Positions 1 through 5,484 of a stretch of 7,783 bases of DNA are shown piece after piece. Each line of letters begins with the position of its first letter. The first letter of the stretch is position 1. The notes below the pieces were generated by a model, which was given only the letters and a program-made list of their open reading frames with translations, had not been told where the DNA came from and did not search any database. Source of the stretch: an uncultured Alphaproteobacteria bacterium (GTDB lineage Bacteria > Pseudomonadota > Alphaproteobacteria > Rhodobacterales > Rhodobacteraceae); NCBI GenBank assembly GCA_929200295.1, contig CAKMZE010000083.1, positions 2,589 through 10,371 on the forward strand, written 5' to 3'. A program made the position numbers and the translations under genes.

Positions 1-250
1 CGGCCCAATACATCTCCTCGGTGCCAGCGCAACCAATATACACGACATCTGCACCGGCGTCTCGCACGCCCTGAGCTACGGCCGCTGCAAAAGCAGGGCT
101 TGTTTCGCGTGCATCAAACCCGATCACCACTGATTTTGCATTGAAATGCTGCGCCACGGCGCGCCCAATACGGTAGGCGATACTTTCGTCGATATTCACA
201 CCGATCTCGCCGCGAATATCATACGCTTTAAAACACGTGAGCTTTGTCAT
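1..250 (-). CDS. manB: Phosphomannomutase (ManB/CpsG type), N-terminal part only
   Basis: Partial gene: the first 83 residues are visible and the rest lies beyond the left edge. The protein starts MTKLTCFKAYDIRG, the hallmark N-terminus of the alpha-D-phosphohexomutase superfamily. It continues with a GFDARETSP block (about residues 44-52) and AGTEEMYW near residue 75. From memory of the family, this matches E. coli CpsG/ManB (KLTCFKAYDIRG, SGTEEIYFA) better than GlmM or Pgm. The enzyme interconverts mannose-6-phosphate and mannose-1-phosphate for GDP-mannose and surface polysaccharide synthesis in the cytoplasm. The catalytic phosphoserine loop is outside the window, so activity and exact substrate cannot be judged. 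The start is an ATG preceded by a moderate Shine-Dalgarno (GGTAGGT, 7 bases upstream). The gene lies downstream of rpsI on the same strand, separated from it by a terminator, so it probably has its own promoter. Confidence 0.85.
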   Translation of the reverse strand, partial: MTKLTCFKAYDIRGEIGVNIDESIAYRIGRAVAQHFNAKSVVIGFDARETSPAFAAAVAQGVRDAGADVVYIGCAGTEEMYWA

Positions 251-365
251 TATTATTACCTACCACATTGTGACGATAGAGTTTTAGCCGCTGTGCAGAT
301 GTATGATCAATAGCTTTAAACGCAGTTTCCAAGCATGACTTGGCCCAAAACGATCGATCAACGTC

Positions 366-380
366 ATGACATAATGTCAT
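366..380. promoter_or_regulatory. 15-base inverted repeat upstream of manB
   Basis: ATGACAT-A-ATGTCAT is a perfect inverted repeat with 7-base arms and a single central base. It lies between the T-run of the rpsI terminator and the manB start, about 115 bases upstream of that start. Its symmetry and short spacer suggest a binding site for a dimeric regulator. No regulator family is recognised, and I see no convincing -35/-10 pair beside it. Confidence 0.3.
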
Positions 381-415
381 AAAAAAACGCCCACTTTTGC
401 AAGCAGACGTTTTTT
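381..415 (-). terminator. Rho-independent terminator of rplM-rpsI
   Basis: On the minus strand a 9-bp stem (CGTCTGCTT with AAGTGGGCG, including G-U pairs) closes a GCAA tetraloop at 388-409 and is followed by seven Ts (381-387). It is preceded by an A-run, so the hairpin could be extended by A-U pairs. It begins about 20 bases after the rpsI stop codon, the expected place for the end of the ribosomal protein transcript. Confidence 0.85.
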
Positions 416-435
416 GAATTTTGCGAGGTCCGAAA

Positions 436-933
436 TTAACGCTTTGAGAACTGGAAGCTCTTACGCGCTTTGGCCTTACCGTATTTCTTACGCTCAACAA
501 CCCGGCTATCGCGGGTGAGGAAACCTGCGGCTTTCAATGCAGGGCGCAAAGATGGGTCATAAAGCTGAAGTGCTTTTGAAACACCGTGCTTAACAGCGCC
601 CGCCTGACCAGACAGACCGCCGCCCTTCACTGTAGCCACAACGTCAAACTGACCTGAGACACCTGCAACAGAAAACGGCTGCGCGAGGATCATCTGCAAA
701 ACGGGACGTGCAAAGTAAACGTTCATCTCTTTTCCGTTTACAGTCACCTTGCCTGAGCCAGGTTTGATCCAAACACGGGCAACAGCATCTTTCCGCTTAC
801 CCGTTGCATAAGAGCGTCCGAGCTCATCACGCACAGGTTCACGCACAATCGTAGGCTCACTAACAGGGGCGTCGACAACGACGTCACCTGCAACAGCGCC
901 CAGTTCTTCCAAAGAATTGATCTGATCGGCCAT
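436..933 (-). CDS. rpsI: 30S ribosomal protein S9
   Basis: The 165-residue protein is a clear S9. The core starts near residue 41 with YATGKRKDAVARVWIKPGSG, carries the family signature GGGLSGQAGAVKHGVSKAL (about 104-122), and ends in a basic tail finishing QFSKR. In known ribosomes that C-terminal SKR reaches the P-site tRNA anticodon. E. coli S9 is about 130 residues; the extra roughly 40 here form an acidic, low-complexity N-terminal extension typical of alphaproteobacterial S9. The ATG start is supported by a Shine-Dalgarno (GAGGA, 7 bases upstream) inside the end of rplM. The rplM stop and rpsI start overlap by one base (TAATG), implying translational coupling. A rho-independent terminator follows the gene. 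Nothing unusual is seen. Confidence 0.98.
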   Translation of the reverse strand: MADQINSLEELGAVAGDVVVDAPVSEPTIVREPVRDELGRSYATGKRKDAVARVWIKPGSGKVTVNGKEMNVYFARPVLQMILAQPFSVAGVSGQFDVVATVKGGGLSGQAGAVKHGVSKALQLYDPSLRPALKAAGFLTRDSRVVERKKYGKAKARKSFQFSKR

Positions 934-1394
934 TATGCTGTCCTCGTGTTCTTTTTGTTCATCGACTTCACATCGAGAACTTCTGGCTTTTGCGCGTCCA
1001 TTCCGTGCTCAACACCTGCGAAAACGCGCAAATGTGTCATTTGCTGGCGCGACAGCTTCCCACCGGGAAGCATCCGCTGAACCGCTTTCATGATTACGCG
1101 CTCAGGATGCGCGCCTTCAAGAATTTCGGCTTTGGTTTTCGACTTGATGCCGCCGGGATGGCCAGTGTGCCAATAGTATTTCTCGTCACGCTTGTTACCA
1201 GTCATCTGGATTTTTTCAGCGTTGATCACAATCACATTGTCACCCATATCCATGGATGGTGTAAAAGATGGTTTGTGCTTGCCACGCAAGCGCATCGCGA
1301 TGATCGACGCAAGACGGCCCAAGACGACGCCTTCAGCATCGATGAGGATCCATTTCTTGTCGACATCTGCGGGAGTAGCAGAGAAGGTTTTCAT
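933..1394 (-). CDS. rplM: 50S ribosomal protein L13
   Basis: The 153-residue protein is L13, an early-assembling protein of the large subunit that binds 23S rRNA. Visible landmarks are MKTFSATPADVDKKW at the start, LGRLAS (25-30), RGKHKPSFTP (37-46), TGNKR (65-69), HTGHPGG (76-82) and the signature RMLPGGKLSRQQM near 107-119. E. coli L13 has 142 residues and ends near VLDI; here about ten basic residues follow VLDV. The gene is first in the rplM-rpsI operon, as in most bacteria. The Shine-Dalgarno is weak (GGTGA, only 3 bases before the ATG), while two good promoters lie upstream. In E. coli L13 represses its own operon through the leader; the small hairpins upstream here could serve the same purpose, but that is inference. 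Confidence 0.98.
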   Translation of the reverse strand: MKTFSATPADVDKKWILIDAEGVVLGRLASIIAMRLRGKHKPSFTPSMDMGDNVIVINAEKIQMTGNKRDEKYYWHTGHPGGIKSKTKAEILEGAHPERVIMKAVQRMLPGGKLSRQQMTHLRVFAGVEHGMDAQKPEVLDVKSMNKKNTRTA

Positions 1395-1412
1395 AAGTCA
1401 CCAAATGTTCGG

Positions 1413-1440
1413 GGGCATCACAGCCCATCATACGGGATGG
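1413..1440 (-). promoter_or_regulatory. Two overlapping small hairpins in the rplM leader
   Basis: In the minus-strand transcript, CCATC-(6)-GATGG (1440-1425) is followed by GGGC-(6)-GCCC (1426-1413). The two stems share two bases, so full pairing of one excludes full pairing of the other. They lie 18-46 bases before the rplM start. A role as an L13 autoregulatory leader is plausible but unproven, and both stems are short. Confidence 0.25.
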
Positions 1441-1444
1441 CGTG

Positions 1445-1472
1445 GTTATACTGTGCCAAGAATCTAGGTCAA
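1445..1472 (-). promoter_or_regulatory. Proximal rplM promoter (sigma-70 type)
   Basis: On the minus strand, -35 TTGACC (1472-1467) and -10 TATAAC (1450-1445) are separated by 16 bases. Each box differs from consensus at one or two positions. Transcription would start near 1438, giving a leader of about 45 bases before rplM. Confidence 0.65.
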
Positions 1473-1520
1473 CTCAAAATACGGCCATTTAATGTATAAA
1501 AATCAATGCGTTAAAAATAT

Positions 1521-1534
1521 GGTATTATAATACC
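1521..1534. repeat. 14-base perfect palindrome over the distal rplM -10
   Basis: GGTATTATAATACC reads identically on both strands. On the minus strand it is followed by ATATTTTT, so it could form a weak hairpin terminator (GGTAT-TATA-ATACC) for the S8 peptidase gene ending at 1600. Alternatively it could be an operator over the distal rplM promoter. The stem is AT-rich, so the terminator reading is weak. Confidence 0.4.
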
Positions 1535-1549
1535 CCTGCCTCAAGTCAA
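1522..1549 (-). promoter_or_regulatory. Distal rplM promoter (sigma-70 type)
   Basis: On the minus strand, -35 TTGACT (1549-1544) and -10 TAATAC (1527-1522) are separated by 16 bases, the same spacing as the proximal promoter. An overlapping TATAAT occurs two bases earlier, at 14-base spacing. The -10 region lies inside a 14-base perfect palindrome. Transcripts would carry a leader of about 120 bases. Confidence 0.55.
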
Positions 1550-1599
1550 ATGATATACCGTTCAAAGTACAACAGCAGCAATTTATAGGTCCAATATGG

Positions 1600-3291
1600 C
1601 TAAACCAAGAGCGTATTTACATAAATAGCTGCAGCGGCGGATGTGCCTGATACGCGGAACTTTGTTGCGCCGCCATTCCCGAGCGCGAGAACGCCAGCAG
1701 AGCCTATTTCGGTATGCACCAAAGCCGTGTTTGGTATGACACCAGTAATTGGACGCCCGCTATAATCAGCGTTCACAGGTCCCGTGCTTTGCATTTGGGT
1801 CGCTGCGACAGAATGGATACGCGGACTGGTACCCGCGGTTAAAGCTGATGCCGTTCCAGCACGTTTGACGCGGCACGCTGCTGTATCGGTTTGCGCATAT
1901 GCGCCATGCGATCCATAGACTTCATAAGCATCATCATCAAACCACGCTTGCCGTCTTGGGCGCGCCACGGCACCCGGAATAGACAGGTCATCGCGCAAGA
2001 TCCAAGCCATCGCATCATATGTTAAATCACCGTTCTTATATGCTTCGGTCAATTGAATATGCCAACGCCCGGCCTTAACGGTGATACCATCCCCTGCGGT
2101 TGGGCTAAGGGCAATTCTAATTTCGCCACCGTCCGCATTTGGAAACTCACATGCAACGCCGATGATCAGGCCATCAGCATCCTTCATAAGGATGATCCGC
2201 GTATTGCTACTGAGCCATGTCAGTGCGTGTCCACTTGGATCTCTTAAAGTGAAATCTGGTCTTGGCCCCTTATAATGTATAGAGAGCTGCGTCGCTGAAT
2301 AATCCTCTTCTGGTAGGAACAGGGCTAAGGGCGCATTTCCAGATTCTAAACTTTGCCACTGCGCATGGCATTGATCTTGCAAATGATTGCCAGCCGGGAC
2401 GATAAGATTCATCCCTGCTAGAGTTAATTCATGGTTTAATAATTGCGTAATGGCACGGCTTCCATCTTGGGGGCCGCCTGGATAGCCAAAGGCAAGCAGG
2501 ACATGAACGTCGTAATTTGCGGTAATGTCAGGATCACTATCAATGCGCGCACGTAATGTGCGGATTGCTTGGATCAAACTGGCTTCGAGCAGATCACCAG
2601 AACTATCAAGCAAGACATCACCCGGCAATTCGAGCGCATATGTGGGGACAGGTTTATTCCGCAAGGCCAAATCAGCCATGGCCGTGCCGTGACCAAAGCT
2701 CGCAGGTGTTAAAATGTGATGTCCCTGCTCTTTTGCAGCATAAATGCTTTGCGGGAAACCCTGCGCAAGCTCATCGCGCACAAGTGTATCACGTGATGTA
2801 TGATCTCCAATACTAATCAGGCGCGCGATTTCAGCTGATCCTAGCCACGGACTGGTATCCGTTGTTAGGTCGAGATAACCCACATCTGAAAAGACAGAAT
2901 GTGTCCCATCATGAAAGCGTTCATTCCAAAACGCGATCCCTACATCAATGATGCAAAGAACAGATGGCCGCGCAGATGTTCTTAATGCAAGGCTCGCGGG
3001 TTGCGAAGTGCTCGTCGGAAGAGGAATGTTGAGCGGATCTGGGTTTTCCGTAAGCGGCCCTAACCAAGTCGTGCCCTCAGCAAACGGTCCCTTCCGAAAT
3101 GTTTCAGGATCATTGAGTACAGAAATATCAATCTTTTCACTCGTCTCGCCTTGACCACTTTGAATGACCGCAACATTCCCCACGGCTTGCCCCTGCAACA
3201 CGGGCAAAATGCGGCTGACGTAGTTTTCAGGAAGATTAACACCCTCAAACCCTGAGAGATCTTCTATTCCTGTGAGATAGGCCCCTTTCAT
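1600..3291 (-). CDS. Subtilisin-fold (S8 family) serine peptidase, no signal peptide
   Basis: The 563-residue protein carries the subtilase triad in order: Asp116 in IIDVGI, His201 in GHGTAMADLAL, and Ser551 in VSGTSAAAA. The oxyanion-hole Asn is probably Asn302 (VPAGN). The spacing is unusual. About 250 residues separate Asn302 from Ser551, against about 66 in subtilisin BPN', and roughly 320-435 reads as a beta-sandwich-like insert (alternating strands, GRWHIQLTEA). The proline that normally follows GTSxAA is alanine, and the chain ends 12 residues after the serine. No signal peptide, classical propeptide or membrane segment is visible, so a cytoplasmic or non-classically exported enzyme is likely. 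Its ATG overlaps the stop of the PAP2 gene by 4 bases (ATGA), implying translational coupling. It is the last of three hydrolase genes. Substrate is unknown. Confidence 0.85.
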   Translation of the reverse strand: MKGAYLTGIEDLSGFEGVNLPENYVSRILPVLQGQAVGNVAVIQSGQGETSEKIDISVLNDPETFRKGPFAEGTTWLGPLTENPDPLNIPLPTSTSQPASLALRTSARPSVLCIIDVGIAFWNERFHDGTHSVFSDVGYLDLTTDTSPWLGSAEIARLISIGDHTSRDTLVRDELAQGFPQSIYAAKEQGHHILTPASFGHGTAMADLALRNKPVPTYALELPGDVLLDSSGDLLEASLIQAIRTLRARIDSDPDITANYDVHVLLAFGYPGGPQDGSRAITQLLNHELTLAGMNLIVPAGNHLQDQCHAQWQSLESGNAPLALFLPEEDYSATQLSIHYKGPRPDFTLRDPSGHALTWLSSNTRIILMKDADGLIIGVACEFPNADGGEIRIALSPTAGDGITVKAGRWHIQLTEAYKNGDLTYDAMAWILRDDLSIPGAVARPRRQAWFDDDAYEVYGSHGAYAQTDTAACRVKRAGTASALTAGTSPRIHSVAATQMQSTGPVNADYSGRPITGVIPNTALVHTEIGSAGVLALGNGGATKFRVSGTSAAAAIYVNTLLV

Positions 3292-4361
3292 GAGATTGCC
3301 CCGCTTAGCTCTTCATGCACACAGGTCATAATATCGGCTAATACACCCGCAGGTGCTGTTGATGTTTGCGGCGAAATCGTCGTGTGCGTGACAGGCGTGG
3401 CGGATGTTACAGCATTAACAGAGACCTGCGCATTCGTAGGTTGCGTCATATCCACAACAAAGGAGGTGGGAGCGTTCGGCGCAGCCGTGCCAAACAGGAT
3501 ATGCAATATGTGTTGTCCGATAAACAGCCCCAGCTGCTGACCAACCGCATTATCAATGGGATAATGCACACCGGCAACAATGCGATTTTCTGCGATGCGT
3601 GTTGCTATTTTATGCATCACCTCGCTTTGTTGTCCGAATAAGATATGACTCAACACTGTCGCGAATGCATAAGACTCTGTTGCATGCCCGCTAGGAAAAG
3701 ACCCATGTGATGGGGTCTGAATGATCGGATGAATATCATTCGAAAGCTCAGAGGGGCGTTTCACATTGAAATGGTATTTCAGTGGCATTTCAATTTTTTC
3801 AACGGTCGCTTGCACAGCACTTAAAAGCGCCATCAGCATTGGATGTGTACCGCCTCCAAATGGGGCAGCGAGGCCGAAAAAGCTCAGTATATCTGATTGT
3901 TGCAAGACGATCTCAGATGTCCGTTCCGCACGCACACCTTTGAAATTGAAAACGTCTAATAGCTGCTGATGCCAGAAGTCATTGTCAGACACACTAATAT
4001 CGATGTTTAACGTGCTAGCGCCAGAGGTCACGCTCGCCTGGCCTGTGCCGCCTACGGCCGATGTCAGACCTTTGCTAAGCTCCGAAACAAGCAGCTGATG
4101 ACGATGGCGCGCGTTTAAGCGGCGCACGTGCAGCGGCCCGCCCGCAGGCCCCGGTAAGGCCGTATTTAATGATACAGGAGTGGTCACAGGACGCGTGTTT
4201 AACCAAATCGCGGTGTTCTGTAACGCATGCGACAATGTAACAGATGTTCCCCCACCTGCATGTGAATGCTCGCCCGATGAGTTATTCGAGTTGTTGGAAT
4301 TATTAGAGTTGTTTGAGTTATTGGAATTGTTCGAGTTGTTGGAATTATTTGAAACTGGCAT
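3288..4361 (-). CDS. PAP2 / vanadium-haloperoxidase-fold phosphatase with (Ser-Asn-Asn)8 N-terminus
   Basis: The 357-residue protein has all three active-site motifs of the PAP2 acid phosphatase / vanadium haloperoxidase superfamily: K195-x6-R202-P203 (KYHFNVKRP), P223-S-G-H226 (FPSGHATES), and R260-x5-H266-x3-D270 (NRIVAGVHYPID). The usual SR of motif 3 is NR. Family chemistry is phosphomonoester or lipid phosphate hydrolysis, or halide oxidation when vanadate is bound; sequence motifs alone do not decide which. No membrane helices are evident, unlike lipid phosphatases of the PgpB type, so the protein appears soluble. Residues 4-27 are eight copies of Ser-Asn-Asn, then SSGEHSHAGGG, a likely disordered leader rather than a signal peptide. 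A GGGGGG run 5 bases upstream supports the ATG. The gene lies 57 bases after the DUF900-type gene and overlaps the S8 gene by 4 bases. The last 60 residues are Thr/Ala/Val-rich with no recognised domain. Confidence 0.85.
   Translation of the reverse strand: MPVSNNSNNSNNSNNSNNSNNSNNSNNSSGEHSHAGGGTSVTLSHALQNTAIWLNTRPVTTPVSLNTALPGPAGGPLHVRRLNARHRHQLLVSELSKGLTSAVGGTGQASVTSGASTLNIDISVSDNDFWHQQLLDVFNFKGVRAERTSEIVLQQSDILSFFGLAAPFGGGTHPMLMALLSAVQATVEKIEMPLKYHFNVKRPSELSNDIHPIIQTPSHGSFPSGHATESYAFATVLSHILFGQQSEVMHKIATRIAENRIVAGVHYPIDNAVGQQLGLFIGQHILHILFGTAAPNAPTSFVVDMTQPTNAQVSVNAVTSATPVTHTTISPQTSTAPAGVLADIMTCVHEELSGAIS
4281..4352 (-). repeat. Eight 9-base in-frame repeats encoding Ser-Asn-Asn
   Basis: Eight consecutive 9-base units encode (Ser-Asn-Asn)8 just after the start of the PAP2-fold gene. 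Serine codons vary (TCA, TCC, TCG, TCT) and asparagine codons alternate between AAT and AAC, so units match in protein more than in DNA. Unit length is a multiple of three, so copy-number change would alter tract length without a frameshift. Confidence 0.9.
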
Positions 4362-4419
4362 GTGTGCCCCCCATTTTTGATTTCTTTGATGTTAGTGTGT
4401 TCTGCGCGCGGAAAACAAC

Positions 4420-5352
4420 CTATGGCTTTAGCGCCAACCCACCCTCTGATGTCGGTGCTCGGGTTGGAATACGGTTGCGGTCGATCCGGCCCTCTGTGAC
4501 GTAGACAACATCCTTGAGAAACGCGGGGTCATCAAAGTACCAATTATGCGAACGCGTCAGCGCGTTTCCTAGGCGTGATTTGTGCTTATCAAAATATGCA
4601 CCACAATAGACATCAACGGATTTGCTATTTTCTGGTGCTGGGATTCCGACACGCCCTGCTCTTGGGGCAACACCGATGCGTTTGACCTCTGACAATGATA
4701 AAATCTCATCGAAATGGCTGTAATAATTTGTCAAACGCTGGGTGTGCAACATCAATGAACCAGAGCGTGATGAACCATCAGACAGTGATTTGGCCGAGAT
4801 ATCAGCCGCAACAAACATCACTTGGCTGACGCTCCAGTTCACAGCCGCAATCCCGGCCGTATCATCCGCCAGATCAAAGGCTTCACGCACCACAAGACAT
4901 CCCATCGAATGCGCAAGGATATGCATTTTGACATGACAATTGGGGCGGATAGACCGTGTAAAGCTGGCGATCCCATCCTCAACAAGAGCAAGCGCAGTCA
5001 GCTTGGCTTTGATCCTGTCCACAGCATAGGCAAGCGCATTGCCGTCACTGGGCCAATCAAAGCTGATCAAGGTCCCCTTATAGCCCTGCTTTTTAAGACC
5101 ATTGCGAATATTGCGATGTGCGCGCAGCATTTCACTGGCATCAACGTTGTAGCCATGCACATAGACAATGATATCGCCGCAATCATCGCGGCTCGTTTCA
5201 CGCATAATTGTTTTGACCCAATCCGCTTTGGTCACCTTATGCTCTGGTGTCATTTCAATGGCCGCTTGCGGCACTTTGCAAAAGCTTGTGGCCCCCACAG
5301 CATGGGTAAAGGCGCCTTTGCGATTTAAACGGCACGTAAAAATATAGTCCAT
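4420..5352 (-). CDS. Alpha/beta hydrolase, DUF900 type
   Basis: The 310-residue protein has the landmarks of DUF900 serine hydrolases: a beta-rich N-terminal region, then DIIVYVHGYN (His66-Gly-Tyr-Asn69, the oxyanion-side motif), ISFDWPSDG (96-104), and the nucleophile elbow AHSMG with Ser149. The acid is probably Asp184 (AADIS) or Asp215 (SHFDEILSLS), and the catalytic His is probably His269 in SHNWYFDDPAFLKD. The family is annotated as esterase- or lipase-like with largely unknown substrates. No signal peptide or lipobox is seen, so the protein is probably cytoplasmic. The ATG is preceded by GGGGGA, 5 bases upstream. It is the first gene of a three-gene hydrolase run and is divergent from aroQ, so its promoter should lie in 5353-5484. 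A gap of only 57 bases to the PAP2 gene suggests one transcript. Confidence 0.85.
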   Translation of the reverse strand: MDYIFTCRLNRKGAFTHAVGATSFCKVPQAAIEMTPEHKVTKADWVKTIMRETSRDDCGDIIVYVHGYNVDASEMLRAHRNIRNGLKKQGYKGTLISFDWPSDGNALAYAVDRIKAKLTALALVEDGIASFTRSIRPNCHVKMHILAHSMGCLVVREAFDLADDTAGIAAVNWSVSQVMFVAADISAKSLSDGSSRSGSLMLHTQRLTNYYSHFDEILSLSEVKRIGVAPRAGRVGIPAPENSKSVDVYCGAYFDKHKSRLGNALTRSHNWYFDDPAFLKDVVYVTEGRIDRNRIPTRAPTSEGGLALKP

Positions 5353-5425
5353 GACTTCCCCCTATGTTCGAAACAAAGAGGTAAATATGCTGCGTGATCA
5401 CAGCGTGAAACTTTTCTGCCATACA

Positions 5426-5437
5426 AAGCAATTGCTT
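5426..5437. promoter_or_regulatory. 12-base palindrome between the hydrolase operon and aroQ
   Basis: AAGCAATTGCTT is a perfect palindrome located centrally in the 132-base divergent intergenic region. It sits immediately upstream of a TATAAT facing aroQ, so it would fall in the spacer of that promoter. It is a candidate operator able to affect either direction; no regulator is recognised. Confidence 0.3.
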
Positions 5438-5442
5438 ATAAT
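5437..5442 (+). promoter_or_regulatory. Possible -10 box for aroQ
   Basis: A perfect TATAAT lies 42 bases upstream of the aroQ start. The sequence 17 bases further upstream (TTCTGC) matches the -35 consensus poorly, so the promoter is only tentative. For the divergent hydrolase operon the best I find is a weak TTCACG-16-TATTTA on the opposite strand, about 5410-5383. Confidence 0.35.
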
Positions 5443-5484
5443 TTTGCGGTTTGGCAAAAAACAGAGTGCTGATATGAGGGCGGC

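Noticed and set aside
329..343. A small hairpin CCAAG-(5)-CTTGG upstream of manB.
   Set aside because: A 5-bp stem without a T-run or conserved context is expected by chance.
228..380. A 50-codon ORF on the minus strand between rpsI and manB, overlapping the manB start.
   Set aside because: Its start follows the terminator T-run with no ribosome binding site, the protein matches nothing recognised, and it overlaps manB by 23 bases in another frame.
363..380. Reading the region upstream of manB as a PhoB box because of two GTCAT motifs.
   Set aside because: The two GTCAT motifs are 13 bases apart, not the 11 expected for a PhoB box; the inverted repeat explains the similarity better.
990..1499. 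A 169-codon plus-strand ORF opposite rplM.
   Set aside because: It is antisense to a certain ribosomal protein gene, its composition reads as reverse complement of L13, and it runs through the rplM promoter.
1560..1602. A frameshift restoring a longer C-terminus of the S8 peptidase.
   Set aside because: Reading past the stop in the three frames gives short or cysteine/leucine-rich peptides with no subtilase-like helix, so no frameshift is supported.
4278..4361. The repeat array as a possible CRISPR or non-coding satellite.
   Set aside because: Units are 9 bases with no spacers, remain in frame within a complete gene, and vary at synonymous positions.
4822..5328. A 168-codon plus-strand ORF opposite the DUF900-type gene.
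   Set aside because: It is the antisense shadow of a gene with intact catalytic motifs; no ribosome site or domain is visible.
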